Assembly: GCF_002285265.1 (NCBI RefSeq)
Contig: NZ_NSJB01000008.1
Coordinates: 53,226 to 117,225, forward strand
Length of the DNA: 64,000 nucleotides
From: Vandammella animalimorsus
Lineage (GTDB): Bacteria; Pseudomonadota; Gammaproteobacteria; Burkholderiales; Burkholderiaceae_C
Reading direction: 5' to 3'
In this document: piece by piece, positions 1-8,276 of the stretch
Numbering within the stretch: the stretch's first letter is position 1
Layout: each line of letters begins with the position of its first letter
Notes under the pieces: generated by a model
What the model saw: the letters and a program-made list of their open reading frames with translations, nothing else
What the model was told of the DNA's origin: nothing
The model's database searches: none
Position numbers and translations under genes: made by a program

Positions 1-786
1 GTGGAACGGGTGCAGCTTGACGGTCACGCTCCAGTGCTTGTGCTGGGCGATGCGCTCTGCCAGCTCCAGCCAGCGCATGAAGCTCTCGCGGTGGTAGCGC
101 GCCTCCCGGTATGTCGGGCACAGCAGGGCGATGCGCGAGTGGCGACGCGCCTGCTCCAGCCTCTCGCGCGCGGCCTGCTCCATGCCGATGAGCAATAGGT
201 CGGCGTAATCGTCGCGCACCAGCAAATCGTTGCGCGGGCTGCCCAGCGGCAAAAAGGTCGCACTGGGGAAGGCCTTGCGGTACAGCGCCCAGGAGGCCGG
301 GCTTTCAATCACGCAGTAGTCGTAACTCAGGCTGTCCGAGGCCATGCCGGCGAAGGCATAGGGGTTGTCCATTTGCTCGTGCATTTCATAGGCCACCTGT
401 TTGGCCGGAATGCCGTGCCAGAGCTGCACCTTGCAGGCGCCGTCGCTGCAGGACTGCCAGAACCAGGAGTCAACGTCCTGAAAATTGTGGGTGCCAAACA
501 GCACGTAGCGGGCGCGCATGTACAGGTCGGCGGCCTGGTTGCGGTCGGCATCGCGTGAGAGGGAGTGCATGCCCAGCCCGCTCAGCATGGCCTTGTCCCG
601 GTCGGAGCTGATCCAGCAGACCTGCCAGTCCAGCCGCTGCTGCTGGATCAAGCGGCTCAGAATCAGATAGGCGGCTTTGGTGTTGCCCCTGAAGCCGCCT
701 TCTGGGACGAGGGCAATGATGTTTTCCTTGCGCCGCCGCTGGCTGGCTTCGCGCAACAAGGAGCTGAAAAATGCGTCTTTGCTCAT
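1..786 (-). CDS. CDP-glycerol glycerophosphotransferase-like protein (TagB/TagF family), partial
   Basis: This open frame of 262 codons runs off the left edge, so the C-terminus is missing. It begins with an ATG whose A is also the last base of the preceding gene's stop (ATGA overlap at 784–788), which fixes the start. The translation has FGTHNF, then WHGIPAKQ around residues 123–130, then SPRNDLL, then a region ending VKLHPFH at the edge. The WHG-x-x-x-K pattern and the late KLHP motif are typical of the Glyphos_transf family, which transfers glycerol phosphate from CDP-glycerol in teichoic acid or capsule synthesis. Family membership is inferred from motifs only. Its place at the end of a capsule operon suggests a polymerase or a modifying transferase adding glycerol phosphate. 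The exact acceptor cannot be read. Confidence 0.72.
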   Translation of the reverse strand, partial: MSKDAFFSSLLREASQRRRKENIIALVPEGGFRGNTKAAYLILSRLIQQQRLDWQVCWISSDRDKAMLSGLGMHSLSRDADRNQAADLYMRARYVLFGTHNFQDVDSWFWQSCSDGACKVQLWHGIPAKQVAYEMHEQMDNPYAFAGMASDSLSYDYCVIESPASWALYRKAFPSATFLPLGSPRNDLLVRDDYADLLLIGMEQAARERLEQARRHSRIALLCPTYREARYHRESFMRWLELAERIAQHKHWSVTVKLHPFH

Positions 787-3554
787 CAGATCGCCTCATG
801 CAATGGAGCGGCAGTGTCCGGCGCGCTGTAGATGGGCGTGTCGTGCCAGCCAGTGATGTGGTTGTCGGTGGCGCAGTTGTCCAGGCTGGGCAGAAAGTCC
901 AGCTCGTCGTCGTCGCTCGGGGGGAGGTCAGAGGGCGCAAAGCCCAGCTCGACGCCAAAGAACATGTGGCGTGCGTTGCCGCCCAGGCCGTTCATGGCGA
1001 TGTGGTTGTCGGCAATCAGATTGCCAAAGCCGGTGCGCACGATCTTGATGCCACTGCCGAAGTTGTGGTGGATGAAGTTGTGCAGCAATAGGTTGTGCAA
1101 TGCGTTGTCGATCGAGATGGCAGGCACCTTGGCGCGCGCCGTGCCATCGGGCAGACGTCCGTCGGCGGCGACGAAGTCGCGCGCAAGATCTTCATCGGAC
1201 TTGCCCCAGCGGTTGCCGTTGCCGCTGAGCTGGTTGAAGAGCAGCAGGTTTTTGGTCGCGCCGTAGTCCAGGCAAATGCCCTCCTTGCTGTTGCCCTCAA
1301 TCTGGTTGCCGATGAGCAGGGTTTCGATGGCGCCGTCCAGGTAAATGCCCGAGGAGAGGTTGCGGATCACCTGGTTGGCCTCCAGCACGATGCTGCGCGG
1401 TGGCAGCAGACGCTGGCAAATTGGCTCAGGCTGGGCCCAATAGCCGTCGGGGCCAAACAGGCTGGCCGCCCCTTGGGCCAGATTGCCCAGGCTGCGGTCG
1501 GTGACGACGATGCCCGCCATCCAGTTGGACTTGCCCTGGCCCGCCTCGATGCAGTTGTGTGCGATGCGGATGTGCTGCGCGCCTTCGCCGATCAGAATGG
1601 CCGCGCCGTGGCCACCGGCAAACTCGCAGTGCTCCACAGTGACGTGAGCGCAGCCGCTGGCCACGACGATAGCCGCGCCGCGCTGGCCGTGAAAGCGGCA
1701 ATTCCTGAGCCAGACATTGCGGCAGCGCAGCAGCAGCAAGCCGTCGCCGGGCAGATCTGTGAAATCCAGGTTTTCGAGCAGCACGTCCTGGCAGTCTTGC
1801 AGCGTCAATTGGAAGGGCGCATCGGTTGGTTCGGCCTGTCGGGTCTGCTTGGGCAGTGGGCTTGGCCGCTCATGGCCATTGAGGCGCAGGCCTTGCAATT
1901 GCGTCAGGCGTTGCGCGTCCACTGGCCAGGGCAGCAGCGGCAACGTGGCGCCGGGCAGTTGCGCGCCCGCGCATTGGTAAATGGTGTGCACCTCTTCGTA
2001 CTGCAATGGCGCCAGCCCTAGACGGCGCGCGCGGCGGCTGACTTGCGCGCCGTGGATGCGCGCATCGGCGCTGCTGGGCGCGGCAGTCCAATGCGGCCAG
2101 GCGCTGCGCGGCAGCAGCTGGGCAAAGCCGCTGGGCCGCAGCTCGGGCGCTTCGAGCCGCAAGCGCATCAGGGCCAGCGGCTGCTGCAGCGCGGGGTCGG
2201 CTTCGGCTTGGCGCTCCAGCGTCTTCAGCAGCGCCTGGGCTTGCTCGCGCTGGTTCAGGCGCAGGCAGGCTTCGGCCGCGCGCAAATGGGCCTGGGCCTG
2301 CTGCGGATGCGCTTGGCGCAGGCGCTGCCAGCGTTGCAGGGCCAGCTCCCACAGGCGCTGATCCATGGCGTTGTCGCCGTAGGCGATGAGCAGCTGCGGG
2401 TGCTCGCCCAGTTGCAGCAGGCCTTGTTCGAGCACGGCGTCGGCCTGCGCCCACTGGCCCAGCTGGCGGTGGGCGATGCAGGCTTGGGCATAGCCGAGCC
2501 AGTTGTCGGGTTGCAGTTGGCGCAGTTGCTCGTACAGGGCCAGGGCCTCGCCGCTGCGCTGCTGGTGCAGTGCGTCGTGGGCCTGTTGCCACAGCGCTTG
2601 CAACCTGGCTTGTTGTTGATCTTGCACTTGGCCCAGCAGTTGCTGCAGGGCGGCGCGCTCGCCCAGGCGCTCAATGCCTTGGGTCAGCAGCTGCTGAGCC
2701 TGTTCATCATGCTGCAGGCGCAGCAGGGCCTGTGCGGCGCGCAGCCAGCCGCTGTCTTCGCCAGGGTGCGTCTGGCGCAGGCGCTGCCAGCGTTGCAGGG
2801 CCAGCTCCCACAGGCGCTGATCCATGGCGTTGTCGCCGTAGGCGATGAGCAGCTGCGGGTGCTCGCCCAGTTGCAGCAGGCCTTGTTCGAGCACGGCGTC
2901 GGCCTGCGCCCACTGGCCCAGCTGGCGGTGGGCGATGCAGGCTTGGGCATAGCCGAGCCAGTTGTCGGGTTGCAGTTGGCGCAGTTGCTCGTACAGGGCC
3001 AGGGCCTCGCCGCTGCGCTGCTGGTGCAGTGCGTCGTGGGCCTGTTGCCACAGCGCTTGCAGCCTGGCCTGTTGTTGATCTTGCACTTGGCTCAGCAGTT
3101 GCTGCAGGGCGGCGCGCTCGCCCAGGCGCTCAATGCCTTGGGTCAGCAGCTGCTGAGCCTGTTCATCATGCTGCAGGCGCAGCAGGGCCTGTGCGGCGCG
3201 CAGCCAGCCGCTGTCTTCGCCAGGGTGCGTCTGGCGCAGGCGCTGCCAGCGTTGCAGGGCCAGCTCCCACAGGCGCTGATCCATGGCGTTGTCGCCGTAG
3301 GCGATGAGCAGCTGCGGGTGCTCGCCCAGTTGCAGTAGGCCTTGTTCGAGCACGGCGTCGGCCTGCGCCCATTGGCCCAGCTGGCGGTGGGCGATGCAGG
3401 CTTGGGCATAGCCGCGCCAGTTGTCGGGTTGCAGTTGGCGGGCGCGCTCGTACAGGGCCAGGGCGGTTGTCCAGTCTCGCGCCTGCTGCGCTTGCCGGGC
3501 CTTGGCCAGCGGGTTTTGGAATCGGCTGGTGATCCGTTGGAGCAAGTGGTTCAT
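786..3554 (-). CDS. TPR-repeat plus right-handed beta-helix protein of the capsule locus
   Basis: This protein has 922 residues. Residues 20–480 are TPR-type helical repeats. Residues about 570–890 carry repeated short strands such as NVWLRNCRF, VTVEHCEF and IRIAHNCI, the pattern of a right-handed parallel beta-helix (pectate-lyase/NosD-like fold). No signal peptide is seen. The TPR part contains a 153-residue unit repeated in tandem (LQPDNW-GYAQ recurs at residues 41, 194 and 347). The gene follows glf after a 213-bp gap and overlaps the glycerophosphotransferase-like gene by ATGA. Beta-helix proteins in polysaccharide loci are often epimerases, lyases or hydrolases acting on the polymer. 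No catalytic residues can be assigned here, so the function remains inferred. Confidence 0.7.
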   Translation of the reverse strand: MNHLLQRITSRFQNPLAKARQAQQARDWTTALALYERARQLQPDNWRGYAQACIAHRQLGQWAQADAVLEQGLLQLGEHPQLLIAYGDNAMDQRLWELALQRWQRLRQTHPGEDSGWLRAAQALLRLQHDEQAQQLLTQGIERLGERAALQQLLSQVQDQQQARLQALWQQAHDALHQQRSGEALALYEQLRQLQPDNWLGYAQACIAHRQLGQWAQADAVLEQGLLQLGEHPQLLIAYGDNAMDQRLWELALQRWQRLRQTHPGEDSGWLRAAQALLRLQHDEQAQQLLTQGIERLGERAALQQLLGQVQDQQQARLQALWQQAHDALHQQRSGEALALYEQLRQLQPDNWLGYAQACIAHRQLGQWAQADAVLEQGLLQLGEHPQLLIAYGDNAMDQRLWELALQRWQRLRQAHPQQAQAHLRAAEACLRLNQREQAQALLKTLERQAEADPALQQPLALMRLRLEAPELRPSGFAQLLPRSAWPHWTAAPSSADARIHGAQVSRRARRLGLAPLQYEEVHTIYQCAGAQLPGATLPLLPWPVDAQRLTQLQGLRLNGHERPSPLPKQTRQAEPTDAPFQLTLQDCQDVLLENLDFTDLPGDGLLLLRCRNVWLRNCRFHGQRGAAIVVASGCAHVTVEHCEFAGGHGAAILIGEGAQHIRIAHNCIEAGQGKSNWMAGIVVTDRSLGNLAQGAASLFGPDGYWAQPEPICQRLLPPRSIVLEANQVIRNLSSGIYLDGAIETLLIGNQIEGNSKEGICLDYGATKNLLLFNQLSGNGNRWGKSDEDLARDFVAADGRLPDGTARAKVPAISIDNALHNLLLHNFIHHNFGSGIKIVRTGFGNLIADNHIAMNGLGGNARHMFFGVELGFAPSDLPPSDDDELDFLPSLDNCATDNHITGWHDTPIYSAPDTAAPLHEAI
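2312..3434 (-). repeat. Tandem 459-bp intragenic repeat (two full copies plus a partial third)
   Basis: Within the TPR gene a 459-bp unit (153 codons) recurs. For example, the stretch beginning at 2,581 is found again at 3,040 with only a few base changes. The third copy diverges near 2,312. Near identity at the DNA level means recent duplication or ongoing gene conversion, and copy number could vary between strains. Confidence 0.9.
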
Positions 3555-3610
3555 CGTGGTGTGGGCGCAGAGTTCATGACAGGCGCTAGGGGCTGTTCAC
3601 ACTAGAGAGA

Positions 3611-3764
3611 CTGTTGCGATTGGGTTTGCGAAGCGGTTTTTCGAGGCAAAAGTCGCAGATGCAAGGCGAAAATGCGCGCAAGCTTGTCTACCGTGCAAGC
3701 ATTTTCAACGCCGCAGTTGCGCAGTTTTGAGCGAAAACACTGCCGCAACACTCAATCTCAACAA
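3611..3764. repeat. Palindromic mobile repeat, family A, copy 1
   Basis: This is a 154-bp non-coding element with imperfect terminal inverted repeats: TGTTGCGATTGGGT at one end matches the complement of ACTCAATCTCAACA at the other. It is clearly homologous to 62,529–62,683. It fills most of the gap between glf and the TPR/beta-helix gene. It encodes no protein and resembles a MITE or REP-like element. Confidence 0.85.
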
Positions 3765-3767
3765 GCA

Positions 3768-4871
3768 CTAGGCGGCGCGCAGCAGCTTCTCGGCCTTGGC
3801 GCGGGCCGAGCCGATCACTTGGTGCATGTCGTAATAGCGGTATTCGGCCAGGCGGCCGCCGAAGAGCACGCGCGGCTCGCGCTCGGCCAGGGCTTCATAG
3901 CGCGCGAACAGCGCCATGTTGGCGGCGTCGCCGATGGGGTAGTAGGGCACCTTGTCGCGCGACCAGGTGTCGGGGATTTCGCGCGTGATGCAGGTGCGCG
4001 CGCTGGTGTTGCCCGGCTCGAAGTGTTTGTGCTCGACGATGCGCGTCCAGGGCACGCTGGCCTCGGTGTAGTTGACCACGGCATTGCCTTGGTGGTTGTC
4101 GGTGTCCAGCCACTCGGTGTCAAAGCGCAGGGTGCGGTATTCGAGCTCGCCGAAGCGGTAGCCGTAGAAGGCGTCGATGCGGCCGGTGAAGACGGTGTGG
4201 CGCGCCAGAGCGTCCAGGGCGCTGCGCTCGGCCAGGTAGTCGGTGTTCAGGCGCACTTCGATGCCTTGGAGCATGCGCTCGAACAGCGCGGTGTAGCCGC
4301 CGACGGGGATGCCCTGGTAGCGGTCGTTGAAGTAGTTGTTGTCCCAGGTCCAGCGCAGCGGCAGGCGCTTGATGATGGCCGCCGGCAGCTCCTTGGGGTC
4401 TTTTTGCCATTGCTTGCGGGTGTAGTCGCGGATCAGGGTTTCGTAGATGTCGCGCCCGACCAGCGACAGCGCCTGCTCTTCCAGGTTGGCCGGCTCGCGC
4501 CCCAGGCGCAGGCGCTGGGCCTCGATGCGCGCGCGGGCCTGCTCGGGCGTGGTCACGCCCCAGATCTGGTTGAAGGTGTACATGTTGAATGGCAGCGAGT
4601 AGGCCTTGCCGCCGTGCATGGCAATGGGGGCGTTGCGGAAGTTGTTGAATTGCGCAAAGCGCTGCACGAAGGCCCAGATCTTTTCGTCGTTGCAGTGGAA
4701 GATGTGCGGCCCGTAGCGGTGCACGTGGATGCCGTCGATGTGCTCGGTGTAGCAGTTGCCGGCGATGTGCGGGCGCTGGTCGATGACCAGGCAGCGCTTG
4801 CCGGCGTCGGTGGCCAGGCGGGCAAAGGTGGCGCCGAACATGCCAGCGCCGACGATCAGGTAGTCATACAT
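3768..4871 (-). CDS. glf: UDP-galactopyranose mutase
   Basis: This enzyme of 367 residues interconverts UDP-galactopyranose and UDP-galactofuranose using reduced FAD, in the cytoplasm. The N-terminus has the dinucleotide-binding motif VGAGMFG near residue 7 and then the family signature around residues 36–60 (HIAGNCY, YGPHIFH). Length matches the usual 365–390 residues. The start overlaps the preceding gene's end by 8 bp. It lies two genes from a GlfT2-like galactofuranosyltransferase, so precursor supply and transfer are encoded together. The identification is firm. Confidence 0.96.
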   Translation of the reverse strand: MYDYLIVGAGMFGATFARLATDAGKRCLVIDQRPHIAGNCYTEHIDGIHVHRYGPHIFHCNDEKIWAFVQRFAQFNNFRNAPIAMHGGKAYSLPFNMYTFNQIWGVTTPEQARARIEAQRLRLGREPANLEEQALSLVGRDIYETLIRDYTRKQWQKDPKELPAAIIKRLPLRWTWDNNYFNDRYQGIPVGGYTALFERMLQGIEVRLNTDYLAERSALDALARHTVFTGRIDAFYGYRFGELEYRTLRFDTEWLDTDNHQGNAVVNYTEASVPWTRIVEHKHFEPGNTSARTCITREIPDTWSRDKVPYYPIGDAANMALFARYEALAEREPRVLFGGRLAEYRYYDMHQVIGSARAKAEKLLRAA

Positions 4872-5766
4872 GGGATGCGCTCCTTGAGGATGGGGGGTAG
4901 CCCAGGGGGGCGAAGAGCTGGCGGTACAGCAGCAGGGCCGATTGCCGCAGGCCCCAGTGGCGGCGGGTGATTTGTGCGCGCACGCGCCAGTAGGCGCGTG
5001 CCATGTGCCAGGCCATGCGCAGCCGGCCGGGCACGCGCCGCCCGCCCTCCAGCAGGCCGCTGGTGGCTACGGCATGCAGGCGTTGCAGGCCCAGGGCTTG
5101 CGCCAGTTGCTGGCGCTCTTGCTCGGGAGTGATGCCCTGGCGCTGCATGGCGCCGCGCAGGTGCTGGCGCAGCGGGCGGCCGTGGCGCACGGGCAGCTGA
5201 TCGATGATGGCGATCTGTCTTGCGGGCTCGGGCACCAGGGTTTGCCAGTGCCAGTCCAGCCCGAAGCCGCTGCGCGTGTGTTGCAGCCGTGGCAGCAGTT
5301 GTTGCAGCAGCGGCGCGGCCAGCAGCGGAGCCATGATTTCGACCAGGTTGGTGTGGCGGTGGGCAAAGCCTGGGCAGGCCAGCGTCAGCCGGTGTGAGAA
5401 GTAGCTGTCCCTGCTCAGGGCCGGCTGCGCCAGCCAGAAGCCGTGCTGGCGTACGTAGGCGAACAGCGCCTCGACCTGCTGGGCATTGGTTTCGATGTCG
5501 TCGTCCACCAGCCAGTAGTGGTCGTAGCCTTGCAGGGCCTGTGGGTGCTGGGCGAAGAAGTGCCAGATGCCGTCCCATTTACCGCCGGGGCGCTGGTGCA
5601 GCCATTCGGGCAGCCCGTCGCCGGTCTGGGCCGCGGGCAGGCTGCCGTCGTAGCAGCTCAGGGCAATGTCCCAGCTGCGCTGGCTGCGCGGCACGCGCAG
5701 CAGCGGGCCGGCGCAGTGCTGGCGCCCGGCGCGCATCAGTATCAGGCCGCGTGGCGCCGCCATCAC
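4864..5766 (-). CDS. DUF707-like putative glycosyltransferase
   Basis: This soluble protein has 300 residues. It contains a region WDGIWHFF (about residue 65) followed by YDHYWLVDDDIE (about residue 82), a DDD element like the metal-binding DxD of GT-A glycosyltransferases and characteristic of the DUF707 family. No signal peptide or membrane segment is seen. It overlaps glfT at its start (ATG within 5,763–5,766) and glf at its end, so it is tightly coupled to galactofuranose genes. A sugar transfer role in the same polymer is likely. Donor and acceptor are unknown. Family assignment comes from motif memory and is moderately secure. Confidence 0.62.
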   Translation of the reverse strand: MMAAPRGLILMRAGRQHCAGPLLRVPRSQRSWDIALSCYDGSLPAAQTGDGLPEWLHQRPGGKWDGIWHFFAQHPQALQGYDHYWLVDDDIETNAQQVEALFAYVRQHGFWLAQPALSRDSYFSHRLTLACPGFAHRHTNLVEIMAPLLAAPLLQQLLPRLQHTRSGFGLDWHWQTLVPEPARQIAIIDQLPVRHGRPLRQHLRGAMQRQGITPEQERQQLAQALGLQRLHAVATSGLLEGGRRVPGRLRMAWHMARAYWRVRAQITRRHWGLRQSALLLYRQLFAPLGYPPSSRSASHV

Positions 5767-7622
5767 TGCTCCTGCGCCGCAGCCTGGCGGCGCTGCGCGT
5801 CGTGCGCGAAGATGTCTTGCCAGGCTTGGCGGCTGCGCAATTGCGGGATGCGCTGCGCCCAGGCCTGGGCGGCGGCATGGCGCTGGCGGCGGTAGGCCGA
5901 CCAGGCGCCCCAGGCCTGGCGCAGTGTCTGGCGCAGCAATGTGCGGTCGGGGCTGTAGCGCAGGTGGTAGCTGCCCAGGCCATTGGTTTTGACGTAGGGG
6001 CGGGGGCCGATGTTCGAGAGGTTGGCTTCGTGGTCGAGCAGCAGCCTGGCGCCGCTGTTGCGCGCCAGCAGCAGGGCCATGGCCAGGCGGTAGCCCACCA
6101 GCAGGGCCAGACCGAAGTCCGAGCGCGGCATGCGCCGCAGCTTGGCTGGTCGCGGTGGCAGTTGGTTCTGGTCTGCCGGGGCCGGCGCCAGTTGTTTGGC
6201 CAGTGCGGCGATGTCGGCATGGATGGCGTCAGCGCCGCTCTCGAGCACGTCCGGGCCTTGCAGGAAGTCGCGCACGGCGCGCGCCAGCAGCGTGGCCGAG
6301 AGGTAATCGTGCGAGGCGGCGGCCTTGAGCATCCACCACAGCACGTCGGTGGGCGATTCGTGGCGGAAGCGCTCCGGATAGGTCGAGGCCAGCACCAGGC
6401 GGTTGCGCAGGTCGTAGTAGGTTTGCCAGCTGCCGACCTTGACGTAGAAGGGCTCGTGCCAGACGGCGATGCCGGGCATGGCCACGGTCTTGACGCCGCG
6501 CTGCTGCAGGCGCAGGCCGTATTCCATGTCGTCGCCGCGGATGAAGATCGGCGCGGGCAGTTGCGCGGCTTCGATGTGCGCCGTGGGGATGGCGCAGAAC
6601 CACCAGGCGTTGTAGTCCACCTCGTGGTAGCGGTTGAAGGGGATGAGGGCGTCGAGGCTGCGCAGGTCGATGTTGTGGTGCAGCGACTGGATGCGGGTGT
6701 TGGCGCGCACGCGCGCGCCCGCTTCGTAGAGGAAGTGCGGCCGCATCATGTCGAGCATGTGGCCGCCGACGGCATGGTCCGGGCCGATGAATTGCAGCAG
6801 GCTGTGCAGGGTGTGCAGCACGCGTGCATCGATCACGGCGTCGTCGTCCATCAGCACGTGGTGGGTGATGCCCTCCAGTTGCAAGGCTTCGTGCATGGTG
6901 CGGGTGAAGCCGCCGCAGCCGCCGAGGTTGCCCTGCTCGATGAGCAGGATGCGCGGCTCGCTTTGCGTGAGCTTGGCCAGCTCGGGCAGGGCGAACGGCG
7001 GGCCTTGGTTGACGACGACGATGCGCGCCAGCGCATCGCGAAGCTGAGGCAGCGCCAGCAGCGCGCGCAGATTGCGCAGCAGGAATTTCTCCCGGTTGAA
7101 GGTGCAGATGCCGATGCTGATGCGCGGCTGGCGCTGTGGCGCGCTGCGGGTGACGAAGCCGATGGAGTCGATGCGGCTGCGGCGGCGCGCGCCCAGGTCG
7201 ATGAAGATGCGGCCGGTGAGCTCGCCGGTGGCCGATGCCAGCGCGTTGAGCGCGATGCGCTGGGGCTGGCTGCCGTCGGACTCCAGGCGGGTGAAGGCGA
7301 TTTTCTGGCAGCCGTAGTCGCGGGTGTCGCGAAACACCTCCAACTGCAGCGCGCCGGTGAATGCAATCTCCAGCTCCAGGTCGTGCACGCTGCTGATCTG
7401 GCTCCAGTAGCTTTCGTAGAAGGAGTTGAAATAGCTGTTGAACGAGACCTTGGCGCCCCGCTCCATGTGCAGCGCATCGCCGATGACTTCCGAGTATCCG
7501 GCCAGATAACGCAGGTACAGGTCGCTCAGCGCAGTGTCCTGCGGCAGCAAGAGCTGTTGCGCCAGCGTGGCTGGCGGCAATGGCGCCGGGGCAGCGGCGG
7601 TGGAGGACGCGATGGATGGCAT
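5763..7622 (-). CDS. GlfT2-like galactofuranosyltransferase
   Basis: This is a 619-residue protein laid out like mycobacterial GlfT2. It has an N-terminal beta-rich domain (residues 30–160), a GT2 catalytic domain starting at ISIGICTFNREKF (about 168) with metal-binding LMDDDA at 257–262, a candidate catalytic base in RGDDMEY (about 362–368), and WHEPFYVK with His 389, then a helical C-terminal domain. In GlfT2 these correspond to the DDD motif, the base aspartate and the metal-binding histidine. GlfT2 polymerises galactofuranose from UDP-Galf, so it is the probable user of the Glf product. It abuts kpsT with no spacer. Linkage specificity cannot be deduced. Confidence 0.88.
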   Translation of the reverse strand: MPSIASSTAAAPAPLPPATLAQQLLLPQDTALSDLYLRYLAGYSEVIGDALHMERGAKVSFNSYFNSFYESYWSQISSVHDLELEIAFTGALQLEVFRDTRDYGCQKIAFTRLESDGSQPQRIALNALASATGELTGRIFIDLGARRRSRIDSIGFVTRSAPQRQPRISIGICTFNREKFLLRNLRALLALPQLRDALARIVVVNQGPPFALPELAKLTQSEPRILLIEQGNLGGCGGFTRTMHEALQLEGITHHVLMDDDAVIDARVLHTLHSLLQFIGPDHAVGGHMLDMMRPHFLYEAGARVRANTRIQSLHHNIDLRSLDALIPFNRYHEVDYNAWWFCAIPTAHIEAAQLPAPIFIRGDDMEYGLRLQQRGVKTVAMPGIAVWHEPFYVKVGSWQTYYDLRNRLVLASTYPERFRHESPTDVLWWMLKAAASHDYLSATLLARAVRDFLQGPDVLESGADAIHADIAALAKQLAPAPADQNQLPPRPAKLRRMPRSDFGLALLVGYRLAMALLLARNSGARLLLDHEANLSNIGPRPYVKTNGLGSYHLRYSPDRTLLRQTLRQAWGAWSAYRRQRHAAAQAWAQRIPQLRSRQAWQDIFAHDAQRRQAAAQEQ

Positions 7623-8276
7623 TCAGCAGTGCTCCTGGTAGAAGGCGATGGCCTCGCCGGTGTCGGAAAACGCCTGCAGGCGCCGGTCCTTGAGGACGAA
7701 GGCGCGGTCGCAGTGCTCGCGAATTTTGTGCACTTCGTGCGAGACGATGACGAAGCTGCGGTCGGCGCGTTTTTCGAACAATTCGCGGCGGCATTTGTCG
7801 TGAAAGCGCGCGTCGCCGACGGTGATGACCTCGTCGATGAGAAAGCAGTCGAACTCCACGGCCATGGAGATCGCAAAGGCCAGGCGCGCGCGCATGCCGG
7901 CCGAGTAGGTTTTGACTGGCTCGCGCAGGTACTTGCCCAGTTCGGCGAAGTCGTCCACGTAGGCCACCTTGTCCTGGTGGGGCACGCCGTAGACGCGGCA
8001 GATGAAGCGCAGGTTGTCCAGGCCGGTGAGGCTGCCCTGGAAGGCGCCGCCGAAGGCCAGCGGCCAGGAGATGTTCATGCCGCGCTCGATGTGGCCGGAG
8101 TTGGGCCGCTCGACGCCGCCGAGGATGCGGATCAGCGTCGATTTGCCCGCGCCATTGCGCCCGAGCACGCCGACTTTTTCGCCGCGCGCGATGCTGGCGT
8201 CCACGCCATCGAGCACCCGGTGGATGCCCTGGCGGGTGTGGTAGTGCTTGCTGACTTGGTGCAGGCGGATCGTCAT
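7623..8276 (-). CDS. kpsT: Capsule polysaccharide exporter ATP-binding protein
   Basis: This ABC ATPase of 217 residues belongs to the KpsT/CtrD/BexA family. It has Walker A GRNGAGKST (about residues 38–46), a signature variant YSAGMRARL near 139, Walker B FLIDEV near 158 and a switch histidine in VSHEVHK. The usual family size is 215–225 residues. It overlaps kpsM by 4 bp. It would power export of the finished, probably lipid-linked polymer through KpsM across the inner membrane. Confidence 0.93.
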   Translation of the reverse strand: MTIRLHQVSKHYHTRQGIHRVLDGVDASIARGEKVGVLGRNGAGKSTLIRILGGVERPNSGHIERGMNISWPLAFGGAFQGSLTGLDNLRFICRVYGVPHQDKVAYVDDFAELGKYLREPVKTYSAGMRARLAFAISMAVEFDCFLIDEVITVGDARFHDKCRRELFEKRADRSFVIVSHEVHKIREHCDRAFVLKDRRLQAFSDTGEAIAFYQEHC

